A DNA stretch of 64,000 bases from Leptospira noumeaensis. Its GTDB lineage: Bacteria > Spirochaetota > Leptospiria > Leptospirales > Leptospiraceae. The position numbers were made by a program, and so were the translations under genes. The stretch covers positions 310,001-374,000 of the forward strand of contig NZ_RQFK01000011.1 of assembly GCF_004770765.1 (NCBI RefSeq). The letters run 5' to 3'. The notes under the pieces are model-generated. The model was not told the origin of the DNA. It made no database searches and was given only the letters and a program-made list of their open reading frames with translations. Positions 1 through 8,989 of the stretch are shown in pieces (position 1 is the first letter of the stretch; each line of letters starts with the position of its first letter).

Positions 1-1616
1 GTAATTTGTATGAGAGGGTTTGTCATCACCCCTGGATTTGTTTGATCAAAATAAGTGCAGAGTTCTTTGTCTTGGTCAGGATAAATATCCCCGAACACAT
101 CCACAGAAATGATTTTTCCGGCACCTCGTTCTTTCAGAGTGATCCCAGGAACATTATCCAATACTCCTCCATCCACATAAACCACTCCATCATCAATGAA
201 AGGAGGAACCACTCCGGGAATTGAGGTACTCGCACGAATGGCCTTCCATAAATCTCCTTTGTCATGTACATGAATTTCTGAATGGGAAAGATCGGTGGAG
301 ATGGCATAATAAGGAATCCACAAATCTTCAATTTGGATGGATCCAAAAAATTGGCGAATGGCCTCTGTGTATTTTTTTCCTGTAGTGAGGGATAAAACAG
401 GAACCGTATATTCGTTTAACAAGTCTTTGGAGATCCAAAATGCTTTGGCTTTTTCCTTACTACCAGAACTTGTTTCCCCCATGGCAATGAGCGCAGAAAA
501 AATAGATCCGGCACTGGTTCCAGAAACCATATCAATCGGAATTTGGTGTTCTTCCAAAGCAGATAAAACTCCCAAATGTGCAAAACCTTTGGCACCGCCT
601 CCACCCAGAGAAAGTCCAATGGATTTTCCAAGGAGTCCTCGCCCCAACCTTTCCCAAGTATCGAGCCTATCCAAATGAACATGATAATGACGGTTAAACT
701 TTCTTTTGTGTAAATGTCGGATGGTTCCAGGGACTACAACCAATGGATCTGGTTGGAGGAGAACCAAAACATGATTGATCTCTTTGAATTGTTTGGGATC
801 TAAAATAGATTCTAAATGGATACAATTTGGATCTGAGTTTGCATCCTTAATGTATAAAATGGTATCGGATTGGCGAAGGGCTCTCCTCATCCAAGCTGAC
901 ACATCTTTTTTATCTTCTAATAAATAAAAAACATAATCAAACTCCGCTTCCAATTGCGAAAAAAATCGAATGATCCAAGGTTCACGGTCTTTTTCCTCTA
1001 ACGTCTGTAACTCGCTTGTTCGTTCCAGAAAAAAAGTTTCATCCACCACACAAAAGGATCCATACCGCAAAAACACGAGACCCATTTTATGAATGATTTC
1101 ATCCAAACAATCTTTTGGTAAGGCTGAAAGAATGGAAAAGGTGCGAGAAACAGGAACAAACCCTTTGTTTTCTGTTTTGGCATTTGCTAAACGTTCGGCG
1201 ATGATTTTGGTAATTTGTAAAAGGCTTTCGGGATATTTGAGAAGGATAGACAGAGCAATGTCCCGGGGAACACGAATGAGTTCCGAATCGCGGATGGCTT
1301 TGACAGTGGCGGAACGTTTTTCCCCAGTGATGAGACTGAGTTCCCCAATGATGTCTAGTCGTTTGAATTCTCCCACATCACGAACAGAACCATCTGACCC
1401 GCGTTTTTCATAACGCAATTTTCCTGCGGCCAAAATGTACAAATCATTTCCATCGGAATTTTCAGCAAATAACACCTCACCACCTACTAAAAATTCCCGA
1501 ACTGTGTTTTCCTTCAGTTCCCGAAGCACTGTATGCGGTAAATTTTTAAAGAGATCTGCTAGAGTTAGATACTGAGCCAGATGAGGATGTTTTGAGATCC
1601 GAATTCGTTTCACCAC
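1..1616 (-). CDS. cNMP-binding/patatin-like phospholipase, NTE family (3' end beyond window)
   Basis: The frame is open from the left edge to about 1616, so the C-terminus is missing. The first ~125 residues form a cyclic-nucleotide-binding-like beta roll (GNDLYILAAGKL, then GELSLITGEKRSATV). The patatin domain follows with all its catalytic elements: the oxyanion glycine-rich loop GGGGAKG, the nucleophile elbow GTSAG and the DGG aspartate motif. This architecture is that of bacterial relatives of neuropathy target esterase (NTE), serine-aspartate lipid hydrolases. The start is uncertain. GTG codons at 1616 and 1613 are the only candidates after an in-frame stop at 1635-1637, and no clear ribosome site precedes them. 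A lysophospholipase role with ligand control by the cNMP domain is inferred from family knowledge. Confidence 0.88.
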   Translation of the reverse strand, partial: MVKRIRISKHPHLAQYLTLADLFKNLPHTVLRELKENTVREFLVGGEVLFAENSDGNDLYILAAGKLRYEKRGSDGSVRDVGEFKRLDIIGELSLITGEKRSATVKAIRDSELIRVPRDIALSILLKYPESLLQITKIIAERLANAKTENKGFVPVSRTFSILSALPKDCLDEIIHKMGLVFLRYGSFCVVDETFFLERTSELQTLEEKDREPWIIRFFSQLEAEFDYVFYLLEDKKDVSAWMRRALRQSDTILYIKDANSDPNCIHLESILDPKQFKEINHVLVLLQPDPLVVVPGTIRHLHKRKFNRHYHVHLDRLDTWERLGRGLLGKSIGLSLGGGGAKGFAHLGVLSALEEHQIPIDMVSGTSAGSIFSALIAMGETSSGSKEKAKAFWISKDLLNEYTVPVLSLTTGKKYTEAIRQFFGSIQIEDLWIPYYAISTDLSHSEIHVHDKGDLWKAIRASTSIPGVVPPFIDDGVVYVDGGVLDNVPGITLKERGAGKIISVDVFGDIYPDQDKELCTYFDQTNPGVMTNPLIQI

Positions 1617-1778
1617 AAAGGTTTTACGTAAGTTTTAAAAAAAACTCAACCTCCTTTTCTTTTTTTAAGATACTCTTCCAGGGTTTCCAATGAGTGGATT
1701 CACGCATTGTGATTCTGTGATAAAAAGATTGGTGGTCAAACCGGTGGGATCTTAGATTTTGGAAGTAGGATTCAAAGG
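1617..1778. other. Intergenic region between divergent phospholipase gene and ruvA
   Basis: No gene is seen here. The region lies between two divergent starts and must carry both promoters, but I cannot single out convincing -35/-10 boxes. A GGA-rich stretch (GTAGGATTCAAAGG) just before 1779 serves as the ruvA ribosome-binding region. Confidence 0.5.
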
Positions 1779-2378
1779 ATGATTGCAAGTTTACGCGGGA
1801 AATTAATTCAACTAGAAATGGACCATCTTGTCCTAGATGTGGCGGGTGTCGGTTACGAAATCCACATTCCGTTTCCTTTGCATTTAGAATGTAAGGACAA
1901 AATGAAAGAAGAGATTTTTATCCACATCTTTCATTCCATCACCGATCGCGGAGAACGACTCTTTGGATTTTCTACAAGGAAAGACCGCGAACTTTTCCAA
2001 CTCATCAAATCACTTCATGGAATTGGTGAACTCACCGCACTCAAAATCCTTTCTTTTTTCCATGCCGACGATTTGTATAAAATTGCAAAAGAAGATGATA
2101 GAAAAACTTTGGAAAAAATTCCCAAAGTCAAAGGCAAAACCTCAGAAAAAATCTTATTTGAAATCAAACAAAACTTAAAAAAATTAGAAATCTTTTTAAG
2201 TGACGAATCATCTAAAACAGAATCGGAAGATAGAGAAATAGACTTAGCAACACTTGCCCTCATCCAACTAGGATTTGATGAAAAAACTGCCACCAAACAA
2301 GTGACTGACGCGAAAAAACTAAATCCTCTCGCCACCGCTTCTGAAATTGTCAAACAAGTCATTACAGGAACTAGGTAA
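1779..2378 (+). CDS. ruvA: Holliday junction branch migration protein RuvA
   Basis: This 199-residue protein has the RuvA layout: an N-terminal OB-fold starting MIASLRGKL with the VAGVGYEIHIP strand, a helix-hairpin-helix region around residues 70-125 (LHGIGELTALKIL and IPKVKGKTSEKIL), and a small C-terminal domain III after a charged linker. RuvA tetramers bind four-way DNA junctions and load the RuvB motor for branch migration in recombinational repair. Length matches the family. ruvB and ruvC are not adjacent. The ATG follows a GGA-rich ribosome site and the gene stops one base before the convergent lipoprotein gene. Confidence 0.97.
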   Translation: MIASLRGKLIQLEMDHLVLDVAGVGYEIHIPFPLHLECKDKMKEEIFIHIFHSITDRGERLFGFSTRKDRELFQLIKSLHGIGELTALKILSFFHADDLYKIAKEDDRKTLEKIPKVKGKTSEKILFEIKQNLKKLEIFLSDESSKTESEDREIDLATLALIQLGFDEKTATKQVTDAKKLNPLATASEIVKQVITGTR

Positions 2379-2379
2379 A

Positions 2380-3027
2380 CTAAAACATTCGGAGGAGAAA
2401 CCATTTCCCCTCCGCTTTGACAAAACTAGGATTGATTAAATACCTTTCTAGTTTTGGGTTCTCTAAAAACCGAAACTTCACTTCCACTTCTTCACTAGAA
2501 CCCACATAAAAATCAACTGACACTTGTTTTGCTGTCAAAAACACATCGCGGACAGTTAAATTTCCAGAACTTCCCTTTTTGGAATCTAATTTCTCGGAAT
2601 GAAAATAATAAACCTGGAAATATCCGTTGGGATCTTTTAAATCCGCTTTCACTTCCTCGACTGTCCAGTATCCTTTGGCATCAACATACAAACCTTTGGT
2701 GGGATGGACAAGGCTGATGAGATGGGTAAACTCACCCAAACAAAGATCGGAAAGTAAAATTTTTAGTTCTGAGACAATGACAGTTTGGTCAAATTTAGAA
2801 ATGGAGGTTCCATACACCTTTCCAACGCTGAAAGGAATGGGACAGGAAATTGTTTGGGACTCTCGTCGGGTTGAGCTTAGATTTCCTTCCCTAGTTTGTG
2901 TCTGCCCTACTTCATTCAGATCCACAGGCTTATCTAAAGGCTTGGAACCAGATGTTTGGATTTGGCAACCATACGAAAAACTAAAAATGAATAGAAAAAA
3001 CCAAATTTGTTTTGTATAAGATTTCAT
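2380..3027 (-). CDS. Hypothetical lipoprotein
   Basis: This 215-residue protein begins with a signal peptide ending in a lipobox (FSYGC, Cys about 21), so it is predicted to be lipid-anchored. I do not recognise the mature domain. It is a beta-rich sequence of alternating hydrophobic and charged stretches with a C-terminal LVHPTKGLYV-like segment in the middle, reminiscent of small envelope lipoproteins. Its ATG overlaps the stop codon of the upstream gene (TAATG), so it is probably translationally coupled to the TPR/Mrr-like membrane protein and works with it at the envelope. Its 3' end abuts ruvA, which is convergent. Confidence 0.8.
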   Translation of the reverse strand: MKSYTKQIWFFLFIFSFSYGCQIQTSGSKPLDKPVDLNEVGQTQTREGNLSSTRRESQTISCPIPFSVGKVYGTSISKFDQTVIVSELKILLSDLCLGEFTHLISLVHPTKGLYVDAKGYWTVEEVKADLKDPNGYFQVYYFHSEKLDSKKGSSGNLTVRDVFLTAKQVSVDFYVGSSEEVEVKFRFLENPKLERYLINPSFVKAEGKWFLLRMF

Positions 3028-4571
3028 TACATTGTTTTGTTCAGAAGGTCTTCAAACAAATCCCCACTGTACATCTCAAGAGCACCGTTACTGGCTGCGA
3101 TGATTTTTTTCCCAGCTTCTGTGACATCAAAATTTCCAATTACATAACCTTTGGTGGCGCCTAACTCTTCCATTTGGTTTGTCATCTCGCGAAGGAATAC
3201 ATCGGATACTTTGGCATCCTTCCATTTTCGAACTCGGAATAAAGCTCTTTTGTTTACATCCTCTTTGGAAGAGGCAAGTAAGTTCACCCCATCCGCTTCC
3301 GGGTTCGACATTTCTTTTGTGACGCGGTATCCCATACTCATCACCATTCGAGTGGCTTGGTTTTTGAAATTGGTTCCCGGAAGGCTAATAAACTTTTCAA
3401 ATTTATCGAGGCCGAGCATATCTAGTTTAGAAGTTAGTTTTTTTCCTGCATCATCCACCATCCCTTTGATATTAAATGGTTTGGAAGAACGCATCCCACT
3501 CAGTTCAAAGTATCTGGAATTGGGAAATAAGTTCACAGAAAGTAAATTGAGTTCCCGGGAAAGGTCATACTCATGGGTGAGTGACTCGACAGTCCCAGTA
3601 CCTCGTTCCAATCTATATTTTAAATTCGCAAGTGCCACAACATCCGGATCATCCAATCTTTCTGCTTCTGCTTCAATCAAATATTCGGAGGCATCATCAA
3701 GCCTACCCATATACACGGTAATCATTGCAAAGTGGATGCTTGTTTCTATAATTTCACTCGGCCAGGCATTGAGCCTTGCCATTTCCATACACAACCTTCC
3801 ATACTTCAATGCTTCAGGAAAATTTTGCATAAGGATGGCTTCTGTCATTAAAAACTGAAACAAAGTAAACCGAACAAACTCGTCTTCGATCTGTTCGCTG
3901 ATGGCCACAGCCGTTTTTACAGCATCTTTGTGTTTGTTTTCACGGGATAAAGAAAGCGCATATAAAAATCCAGAAACAGGAGACTTTTCTAGTTTGTATG
4001 CCTTTTCAAAGTATTCCCTTTCCTTTCCCCCGCCAGTCACACCAGAGATCACACCCCGAGCAATGAAGTAAGAGGAAAGATTGATTTTTTCTTCTGGGAC
4101 ACGTGAGAAAAAATGTTCTGCTATTTTAAATTCTTTTTGGCCAAGGGCCATAAATCCCAAACGAAGGCAGGCAATGGGATTGGAACGATCGGTTTGGAGG
4201 GTGTCCAAATAATGAAAGAAGGCTTCTTCAAAAAAATCTTTGTTATAATAGATATCAGCAATGCGGTTGGAAACTGTTACAGAATCGATTTCTTTGGTAT
4301 ATCGGTTGTTCTTTTTAATGATTTCGAGGTGTTTGGCCTCGTTTAAGGGATCATTCTCCATGGCATAGATCTTTGCCATGACATAGTGACCATAGGGGTT
4401 CTGGTGGTCTTCCTCGAGTTTTTCTCGAACAAGAGCCCTTGCATCTAGAAAATTTCCAAGTGTGGCGAGACTCAAAGCCTTGGCATAACTATCCCTTCTT
4501 TGCCCCACAATGAAGGTCAAAAGAAACCCGAGCATAATCACAGCTGCTCCCACAAAGATAAAAAATGCCAA
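3027..4571 (-). CDS. Membrane-anchored TPR protein with C-terminal Mrr-like endonuclease-fold domain
   Basis: This 514-residue protein has one N-terminal membrane helix (residues 3-22) and then a long helical array of tetratricopeptide-like repeats to about residue 380. The last ~125 residues resemble the Mrr/restriction-endonuclease fold, with FKNQATRMVMSMGYRVTKE, then an EADG aspartate at about 427, then FRVRKW, and finally GATKGYVIGNFDVTEAGKKI. In active Mrr proteins the aspartate is followed by a Q/E-x-K motif. Here the aligned triplet reads V-R-K (about 447-449), so only the lysine is kept and nuclease activity is doubtful. A scaffold or binding role is more likely. It is coupled to the downstream lipoprotein by a TAATG overlap. 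Confidence 0.8.
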   Translation of the reverse strand: MAFFIFVGAAVIMLGFLLTFIVGQRRDSYAKALSLATLGNFLDARALVREKLEEDHQNPYGHYVMAKIYAMENDPLNEAKHLEIIKKNNRYTKEIDSVTVSNRIADIYYNKDFFEEAFFHYLDTLQTDRSNPIACLRLGFMALGQKEFKIAEHFFSRVPEEKINLSSYFIARGVISGVTGGGKEREYFEKAYKLEKSPVSGFLYALSLSRENKHKDAVKTAVAISEQIEDEFVRFTLFQFLMTEAILMQNFPEALKYGRLCMEMARLNAWPSEIIETSIHFAMITVYMGRLDDASEYLIEAEAERLDDPDVVALANLKYRLERGTGTVESLTHEYDLSRELNLLSVNLFPNSRYFELSGMRSSKPFNIKGMVDDAGKKLTSKLDMLGLDKFEKFISLPGTNFKNQATRMVMSMGYRVTKEMSNPEADGVNLLASSKEDVNKRALFRVRKWKDAKVSDVFLREMTNQMEELGATKGYVIGNFDVTEAGKKIIAASNGALEMYSGDLFEDLLNKTM

Positions 4572-5173
4572 ATTCGCTTACTTCCTATTTTCCTATTTTA
4601 GTTGGTAAAAAAGAGTCTTACGTCAATTCTGTCCTGGAAGTGATACAACTCACCTACATTTCGTTCGCTCTACGACTTCTCTTCCGGGATCGACTCTATT
4701 CGATGGCCTATGGCCTCGTCGGAGCCCTGGTTTTTACATTCTTTTTACTCGCTATTAGGATTCACTTCCATTTGTACGGAGGTGTGTCCCTTACTAGTAT
4801 CGTTTCCTTTGACCAATCTCCGCAGATTCTTTTTTTCGCTACGAGTTTTGCACTGATGGCTCTCTTTTTCTTCCATTGCCTTCATGGTCTTGGGGATATT
4901 GGAGTGATGATGGCCATCGGAGGGAACCGACTGGGATGTATTTGGCTACACTCACTGTCCTTATTTTTCCTATTTCTTCCCAGTTTCCTACTGGCAATCA
5001 TTATCAATTTAGGAAGTTTGAATCCACCTCCCGACTTTGGGATTTTTAGTGAACTGAAATCCATTTTTTCTTGTTTGGTTCTCTTTATCGCTCTTGGTTT
5101 TTTGGTTTCTGTTCCTACCATTGGAATCAGTTCTTATATTGATCCTTACAAATCCATTCGGAGACAAAAATAA
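4565..5173 (+). CDS. ABC transporter permease, FtsX-like, without a large periplasmic domain
   Basis: This 202-residue protein has four predicted membrane segments (about residues 49-68, 90-112, 122-148 and 168-190). The C-terminal end [14 protein letters not shown] resembles the closing motif of FtsX/LolC/MacB permeases, and GGNRLGCIW resembles their cytoplasmic coupling helix. Those permeases are usually near 400 residues with a large extracytoplasmic domain between helices 1 and 2. Here only about 20 residues separate them. The stop overlaps the ATPase start (TAATG), which marks the pair as one transporter. The ATG at 4565 overlaps the divergent gene by 7 bases. A GTG at 4640 (residue 26) is an alternative start that would free space for a promoter. 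Confidence 0.75.
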   Translation: MPNSLTSYFPILVGKKESYVNSVLEVIQLTYISFALRLLFRDRLYSMAYGLVGALVFTFFLLAIRIHFHLYGGVSLTSIVSFDQSPQILFFATSFALMALFFFHCLHGLGDIGVMMAIGGNRLGCIWLHSLSLFFLFLPSFLLAIIINLGSLNPPPDFGIFSELKSIFSCLVLFIALGFLVSVPTIGISSYIDPYKSIRRQK

Positions 5174-5844
5174 TGTTACTCCGAGTACACAGCCTAACCA
5201 AACGATTTGGCAAAGATGAAGCAGTCAGTTCCGTAAGTTTCGATGTGAACCAAGGTGACTATGTTGCCATCATTGGACCATCGGGATCTGGCAAAACCAC
5301 CCTACTTTCTATGTTAACCGGAATGTTATCCCCCACGGAAGGGGACATTTTGTACGACCAAATCAAACTTTCCCAAATTTCCAAACAGGAACTCGCAGAA
5401 ATTCGTGCCCGTGACCTTGGACTCGTTTTTCAATTTTCCGAACTTGTGGGAAATTTAACCATCAAAGAAAATATACTCCTTCCCGCCTTATTTACACGTA
5501 AGTTTTCAAATGATGATTACATTCGTAAATGCGATTATTTGATCGAACATTTAAAGTTAGGTGACATTCAAAATTCCCTTCCTCGCACTTTATCAGGGGG
5601 ACAAATTCAGAAAGCTGCCATTGCGCGTTCTCTGATCAATGATCCTGCCATTTTATTTGCGGACGAACCGTCCGGAGATTTAGATCCCGAAAATAGTTAT
5701 TTGGTTCAACTTCTACTCAACGAATACAACAAACGAAACCATTCCATCATTTTAGTCACACATGATATGAAACTGGCTTTCGATGCCCAAACCGTTTATG
5801 AAATGAAAAACGGAAAGTTCGACCAGGTCATTAAGGGAGAATGA
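5173..5844 (+). CDS. ABC transporter ATP-binding protein, LolD/MacB-like
   Basis: This 223-residue ATPase has Walker A (GPSGSGKTT, residues 35-43), a Q-loop (LVFQFSELV), the signature LSGGQ (about 139-143), Walker B with the following glutamate ([12 protein letters not shown]) and the H-loop (VTHDMK). Sequence and length fit the LolD/FtsE/MacB branch, which powers mechanotransmission or lipoprotein release and not solute import. It is coupled to the FtsX-like permease upstream by a TAATG overlap and to the ROK kinase downstream by a 4-base overlap. Lipoprotein trafficking is possible but not shown. The small permease makes a canonical LolCDE role unlikely. Confidence 0.93.
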   Translation: MLLRVHSLTKRFGKDEAVSSVSFDVNQGDYVAIIGPSGSGKTTLLSMLTGMLSPTEGDILYDQIKLSQISKQELAEIRARDLGLVFQFSELVGNLTIKENILLPALFTRKFSNDDYIRKCDYLIEHLKLGDIQNSLPRTLSGGQIQKAAIARSLINDPAILFADEPSGDLDPENSYLVQLLLNEYNKRNHSIILVTHDMKLAFDAQTVYEMKNGKFDQVIKGE

Positions 5845-6743
5845 GTTTGGGTTTGGCGATTGGTGTGGATATCGGTGGTGGAAGCATTCGTGCGAGCCTA
5901 TTCGATCAATCTGGAAAAGAACTCCAATCGGCACATTCCCCCACTCCTGAAAATTTAAACAATGAACGTTTTTTAACCATTCTTAAAGACACCATCCGAC
6001 CTTTGGTTCCAGAAGCAAAGGCAATTGGAGTTGGATCTCCTGGTCCCTTAGACAATGAACGGGGAGTCTTGATCGCAAGTGCCAATATGAAAGGTCTAGA
6101 AAACCTTCCCATCAAAGAATCCTTAAGTAAAGAATTTTCACTTCCCGTCTGGTATGAAAATGATGCCAACTGTGCAGCACTTGGTGAAGCCTATTTTGGT
6201 TTTTATAAAGATTCAGAATCCCAACTCATCTTAACTCTAGGAACAGGAGTTGGTGGTGGGTTTGTTGACAAAGGGATTTTGTATTCCGGTTATCTTGGCA
6301 ATGGTATAGAAATTGGCCATACCACAGCGGTCATTGGTGGTGCCCTTTGCGGGTGCGGGGTCAAAGGTTGTGTCGAAAGTTATTTTTCTACTCGGGGATT
6401 TATCAACCGTTATCTGGAAAAAACAAATATCCGATTGCATGGGGCCGAAGAATTTTTCCAACTGATTCGAAAAAAAGACCAAGTGGCGGAAGAAATTTTA
6501 AATTTTGGAACCTTGGCTTTAGCCCATTCGGTGCGTGGCGCCATTCATTTATTAAACCCAGAAGCTGTTGTTTTTGTGGGAGGGATTACAAAATCCTATG
6601 ATTTATTTGGTAAAACCTTAGAGGCGGAAATTCGATCCACAATATTTCCTGTGTTAAATGATAGATTAAAAATCGGCGTCGGGGGAAGTTTATCCGGTAC
6701 TTTGGGAGCTGCCTCTCTTGTATTTTCGAAGGAGAAAGTTTAA
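5841..6743 (+). CDS. ROK-family sugar kinase (glucokinase-like)
   Basis: This 300-residue protein shows the ASKHA nucleotide-binding fold: phosphate-1 loop [12 protein letters not shown], phosphate-2 region [10 protein letters not shown], and sugar-binding [11 protein letters not shown] with the catalytic aspartate. The ROK hallmark is present: a GHTT histidine followed by a C-x-C-x4-C zinc motif (about Cys170, Cys172, Cys177). Such proteins phosphorylate glucose, mannose, fructose or N-acetyl sugars. There is no DNA-binding domain, so it is a kinase and not a ROK repressor. The substrate cannot be read from the sequence. The start overlaps the ATPase stop, and it sits in the same run of genes. 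Confidence 0.9.
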   Translation: MSLGLAIGVDIGGGSIRASLFDQSGKELQSAHSPTPENLNNERFLTILKDTIRPLVPEAKAIGVGSPGPLDNERGVLIASANMKGLENLPIKESLSKEFSLPVWYENDANCAALGEAYFGFYKDSESQLILTLGTGVGGGFVDKGILYSGYLGNGIEIGHTTAVIGGALCGCGVKGCVESYFSTRGFINRYLEKTNIRLHGAEEFFQLIRKKDQVAEEILNFGTLALAHSVRGAIHLLNPEAVVFVGGITKSYDLFGKTLEAEIRSTIFPVLNDRLKIGVGGSLSGTLGAASLVFSKEKV

Positions 6744-6744
6744 T

Positions 6745-7089
6745 ATGGAAAATTGTCTTTTCTGTAAAATTGCCAGTGGAGAAATTCCAAGTAAAAAGGA
6801 ATACGAATCAGAAAACATTTTAGTGTTTCATGATATCACACCCCAAGCACCCTTCCATGTCCTCATCATTCCCAAAGTTCATATCCCCAGTATGAACGAA
6901 ATTGGAGATTTGGATCCAGAAATCTTAAAAGAAATCTTTCAAATCATTCCTAATCTGGCCAAACAAAATGGAATTGCAGAAAAGGGATATAGACTCGTCA
7001 ATAACTGTGGGAATTTTGGCGGACAAACTGTACACCACATCCACTTCCATCTATTAGGTGGTCGTCATATGAACTGGCCACCGGGTTAA
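6745..7089 (+). CDS. HIT-family nucleotide hydrolase (HinT-like)
   Basis: This 114-residue protein begins CLFCKIASGEIPSK, has HVLIIPKVH in the middle and the histidine triad VHHIHFHLLGG near residues 96-104. This is the HinT branch of the histidine triad superfamily, which hydrolyses aminoacyl or other adenosine phosphoramidates. The ATG at 6745 is chosen because AAGGAGAAAG lies just upstream and the conserved MENCLFCKI start fits. It directly follows the ROK kinase. Confidence 0.95.
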   Translation: MENCLFCKIASGEIPSKKEYESENILVFHDITPQAPFHVLIIPKVHIPSMNEIGDLDPEILKEIFQIIPNLAKQNGIAEKGYRLVNNCGNFGGQTVHHIHFHLLGGRHMNWPPG

Positions 7090-7099
7090 AAAGGAAAAC

Positions 7100-8053
7100 A
7101 TGAGAAAATTAATATTTGGAATTTTAGTTTCAGGGATTGCAGTTTATTTTCTTTCAAAGAACTTCGATATCAAAGAATTCGAACGTTTGGAAGGAAAAAT
7201 CAATTGGTGGATTTTCCCACTACTTTTTCTTTCTAACTTATGGGCCTTTGTCCCGTTTTCCATTCGTTGGTATCATCTTTTAGAAAAAAAGATTAGTTTT
7301 TCGCAAAGTTTCACAACCTCCATCATTGGTGTTGGACTCAATATGGTTCTCCCGGCTCGGGGCGGAGACCTTGTTCGCCTCATCATGAACAAACGAGATA
7401 CGGAACTCCCACTCACTCATCTTTTCAGTCGAATCTTTTTAGAAAAGGTAATGGATCTTGGATCTGTTGTGATCATTGGTGCCTCCGCTCTTTTTTTTAT
7501 GGGCCTGGGACAATCTAAAAACTTAAACCTACTTCTAATATCCACTCTTGTCATTTCTGGAATGATTGTGGGCCTCGTGTTAGTTCGTTATTTTTTAGAG
7601 ACTCTGAGAGGCATTGCAAAAAAAGGATTTGCCCTGATCGGTAAACATAAACTTTACGAAGACAAGTTAGACCACCATTTGGTAGAATTTTCCTCATTTC
7701 TCAAAGGTGACAAACTCCTGAAACCAGTCCTTTACTCGATACCCACATGGATCTTTGGTTATGCGATATCCTACTACCTTGCCGGGTTACTGATAGGTAT
7801 GCCGATTCTTTTTCCAGAAGCTTTATTATTTATGTTTCTTGGAGGGATGGGTGTTGCGATCCCTTCTGCTCCGTCAGGAATCGGTGTTTTCCATGCGGCA
7901 ATCATTTCTGGATTTATCATTGTGGGACGTGATCCTGGGGAAGGACTTGTTTATGCTACTGTCGTCCACCTAACACAATTCATCATCACAACCAGTTTGG
8001 CTTTAGTGGCTTATTTGTATTGGCGTTTGACTCACAAAAACCAAACAAAATAA
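7100..8053 (+). CDS. Lysylphosphatidylglycerol synthase TM-region/UPF0104 flippase-like membrane protein
   Basis: This 317-residue polytopic protein has about eight hydrophobic segments. It carries the family patterns VGLNMVLPARGGDLVRLIMNK (residues ~75-95) and FLGGMGVAIPSAPSGIGVFHA (~245-270). It corresponds to the membrane half of MprF-type proteins and to AglD-like relatives, which flip or scramble lipids. No soluble lysyl-transferase domain is attached, so transport of a lipid is the likelier role. It starts 10 bases after the HIT gene and closes this operon-like run. Confidence 0.85.
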   Translation: MRKLIFGILVSGIAVYFLSKNFDIKEFERLEGKINWWIFPLLFLSNLWAFVPFSIRWYHLLEKKISFSQSFTTSIIGVGLNMVLPARGGDLVRLIMNKRDTELPLTHLFSRIFLEKVMDLGSVVIIGASALFFMGLGQSKNLNLLLISTLVISGMIVGLVLVRYFLETLRGIAKKGFALIGKHKLYEDKLDHHLVEFSSFLKGDKLLKPVLYSIPTWIFGYAISYYLAGLLIGMPILFPEALLFMFLGGMGVAIPSAPSGIGVFHAAIISGFIIVGRDPGEGLVYATVVHLTQFIITTSLALVAYLYWRLTHKNQTK

Positions 8054-8095
8054 GAAATTCTTTCGCAGAAAATTTCTGCAGGCAATCAAACCCTT

Positions 8096-8124
8096 TTGTC
8101 AAACATTGAACTGTTTGGCAAAGG
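8096..8124. terminator. Hairpin between convergent genes, possible terminator
   Basis: Arms CCTTTTGTCAAACA and TGTTTGGCAAAGG pair with one bulge and one G-U pair around a six-base loop. It lies between the convergent flippase-like and VOC genes. There is no strong T-tract on either side, so factor-independent termination is uncertain. Confidence 0.4.
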
Positions 8125-8168
8125 CAACCACCGGCAAACAACCGATTGGTTACCTTTATTTAAATCAA

Positions 8169-8630
8169 TTAACCTAGAGCTTTAATCACATCCTCTGGTG
8201 CTTGGACTAGTTCCACAAGCACACCTTCACTACAAAGGGGAAATTCCTCATTTCCTTTTGGGTGAATGAAACAAACATTATATCCCGCTGCTCCTTTTCG
8301 AATCCCCCCAGGGGTAAACCGAACACCTTGTTTGGTGAGATATTCTACACACTCTTCCAATTTATCAATCCATAGACCAATATGGTTTAATTTTGGATCG
8401 TGTACTTTGGGACTTTTGTTTGGATCAATCGGTTGCATAAGGTCAATTTCAACCTTAAAAGGCCCGTTCCCCATGGACAAAATGTCCTCATCCACATTTT
8501 CTTTTTCACTTTTGTAATCAGAAACTTTGGTAAGTCCCATAACATCCACCCAAAACTTGGATAACTTTTCTTTCGACTCACCACCAATGGCAACTTGTTG
8601 GATTCCTAATACTTTGAAGGGACGGGACAT
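8169..8630 (-). CDS. VOC superfamily (glyoxalase/epimerase-like) protein
   Basis: This 153-residue protein has two beta-alpha-beta-beta-beta halves typical of the vicinal oxygen chelate fold. Putative metal ligands are Glu in VEIDLMQP, His in LNHIGLWI and Glu at the end in LVELVQAP. The usual first-strand histidine is replaced by Gln (GIQQVAIG), which some family members tolerate. Lactoylglutathione lyase or methylmalonyl-CoA epimerase-like activity are both possible, and neighbours give no help. It is a single gene facing the flippase-like gene. Confidence 0.82.
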   Translation of the reverse strand: MSRPFKVLGIQQVAIGGESKEKLSKFWVDVMGLTKVSDYKSEKENVDEDILSMGNGPFKVEIDLMQPIDPNKSPKVHDPKLNHIGLWIDKLEECVEYLTKQGVRFTPGGIRKGAAGYNVCFIHPKGNEEFPLCSEGVLVELVQAPEDVIKALG

Positions 8631-8740
8631 GATCTACCTCAATCGTTGTAATTTGCAAAAAATATAATTTCTACCTCACCACATTCTTTGAATGACCTTC
8701 TTAAGAAAATTATTTTTCTCCTCTATTTTTCTAAATTCTC

Positions 8741-8885
8741 GGCGAGGCCCCCCAATTTCTTTCAGAACAAAGATTTAGCTTTTGTACCATTGGAATTTTT
8801 CCCTTTGATGGGGGCCCGGGCTACTCTGGGGTGCGCGTTCGCTTCCGTCCTTCGGACCTTCGCCCGCCGTATCCCTCTCGCAGAA
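8741..8885. repeat. GC-rich palindromic intergenic patch
   Basis: Inside an AT-rich 359-base gap (8631-8989) this segment is strikingly GC-rich, especially from 8810. GGCCCCCC (8746-8753) and GGGGGCCC (8810-8817) form an inverted pair. GTCCTTCGGAC is a perfect small hairpin, and GCGTTCGC another. A short open frame across it has no ribosome site or recognisable protein. It looks like an interspersed palindromic element, but copy number cannot be judged here. The remainder of the gap holds the promoter region of the downstream lipoprotein. Confidence 0.45.
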
Positions 8886-8989
8886 ATAACTCCATTATAT
8901 AACTCGAATCAGAAGATACAATTTGAATGATATTTGATTTGACTGCCACCTATAACACTGCTAAATAAAGAAATAAAAGAAGGTTTTAA

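Noticed and set aside
8688..8930. 80-codon open frame across the GC-rich patch
   Set aside because: No ribosome site, odd composition and its open state follows from the palindromic GC-rich sequence. No recognisable domain.
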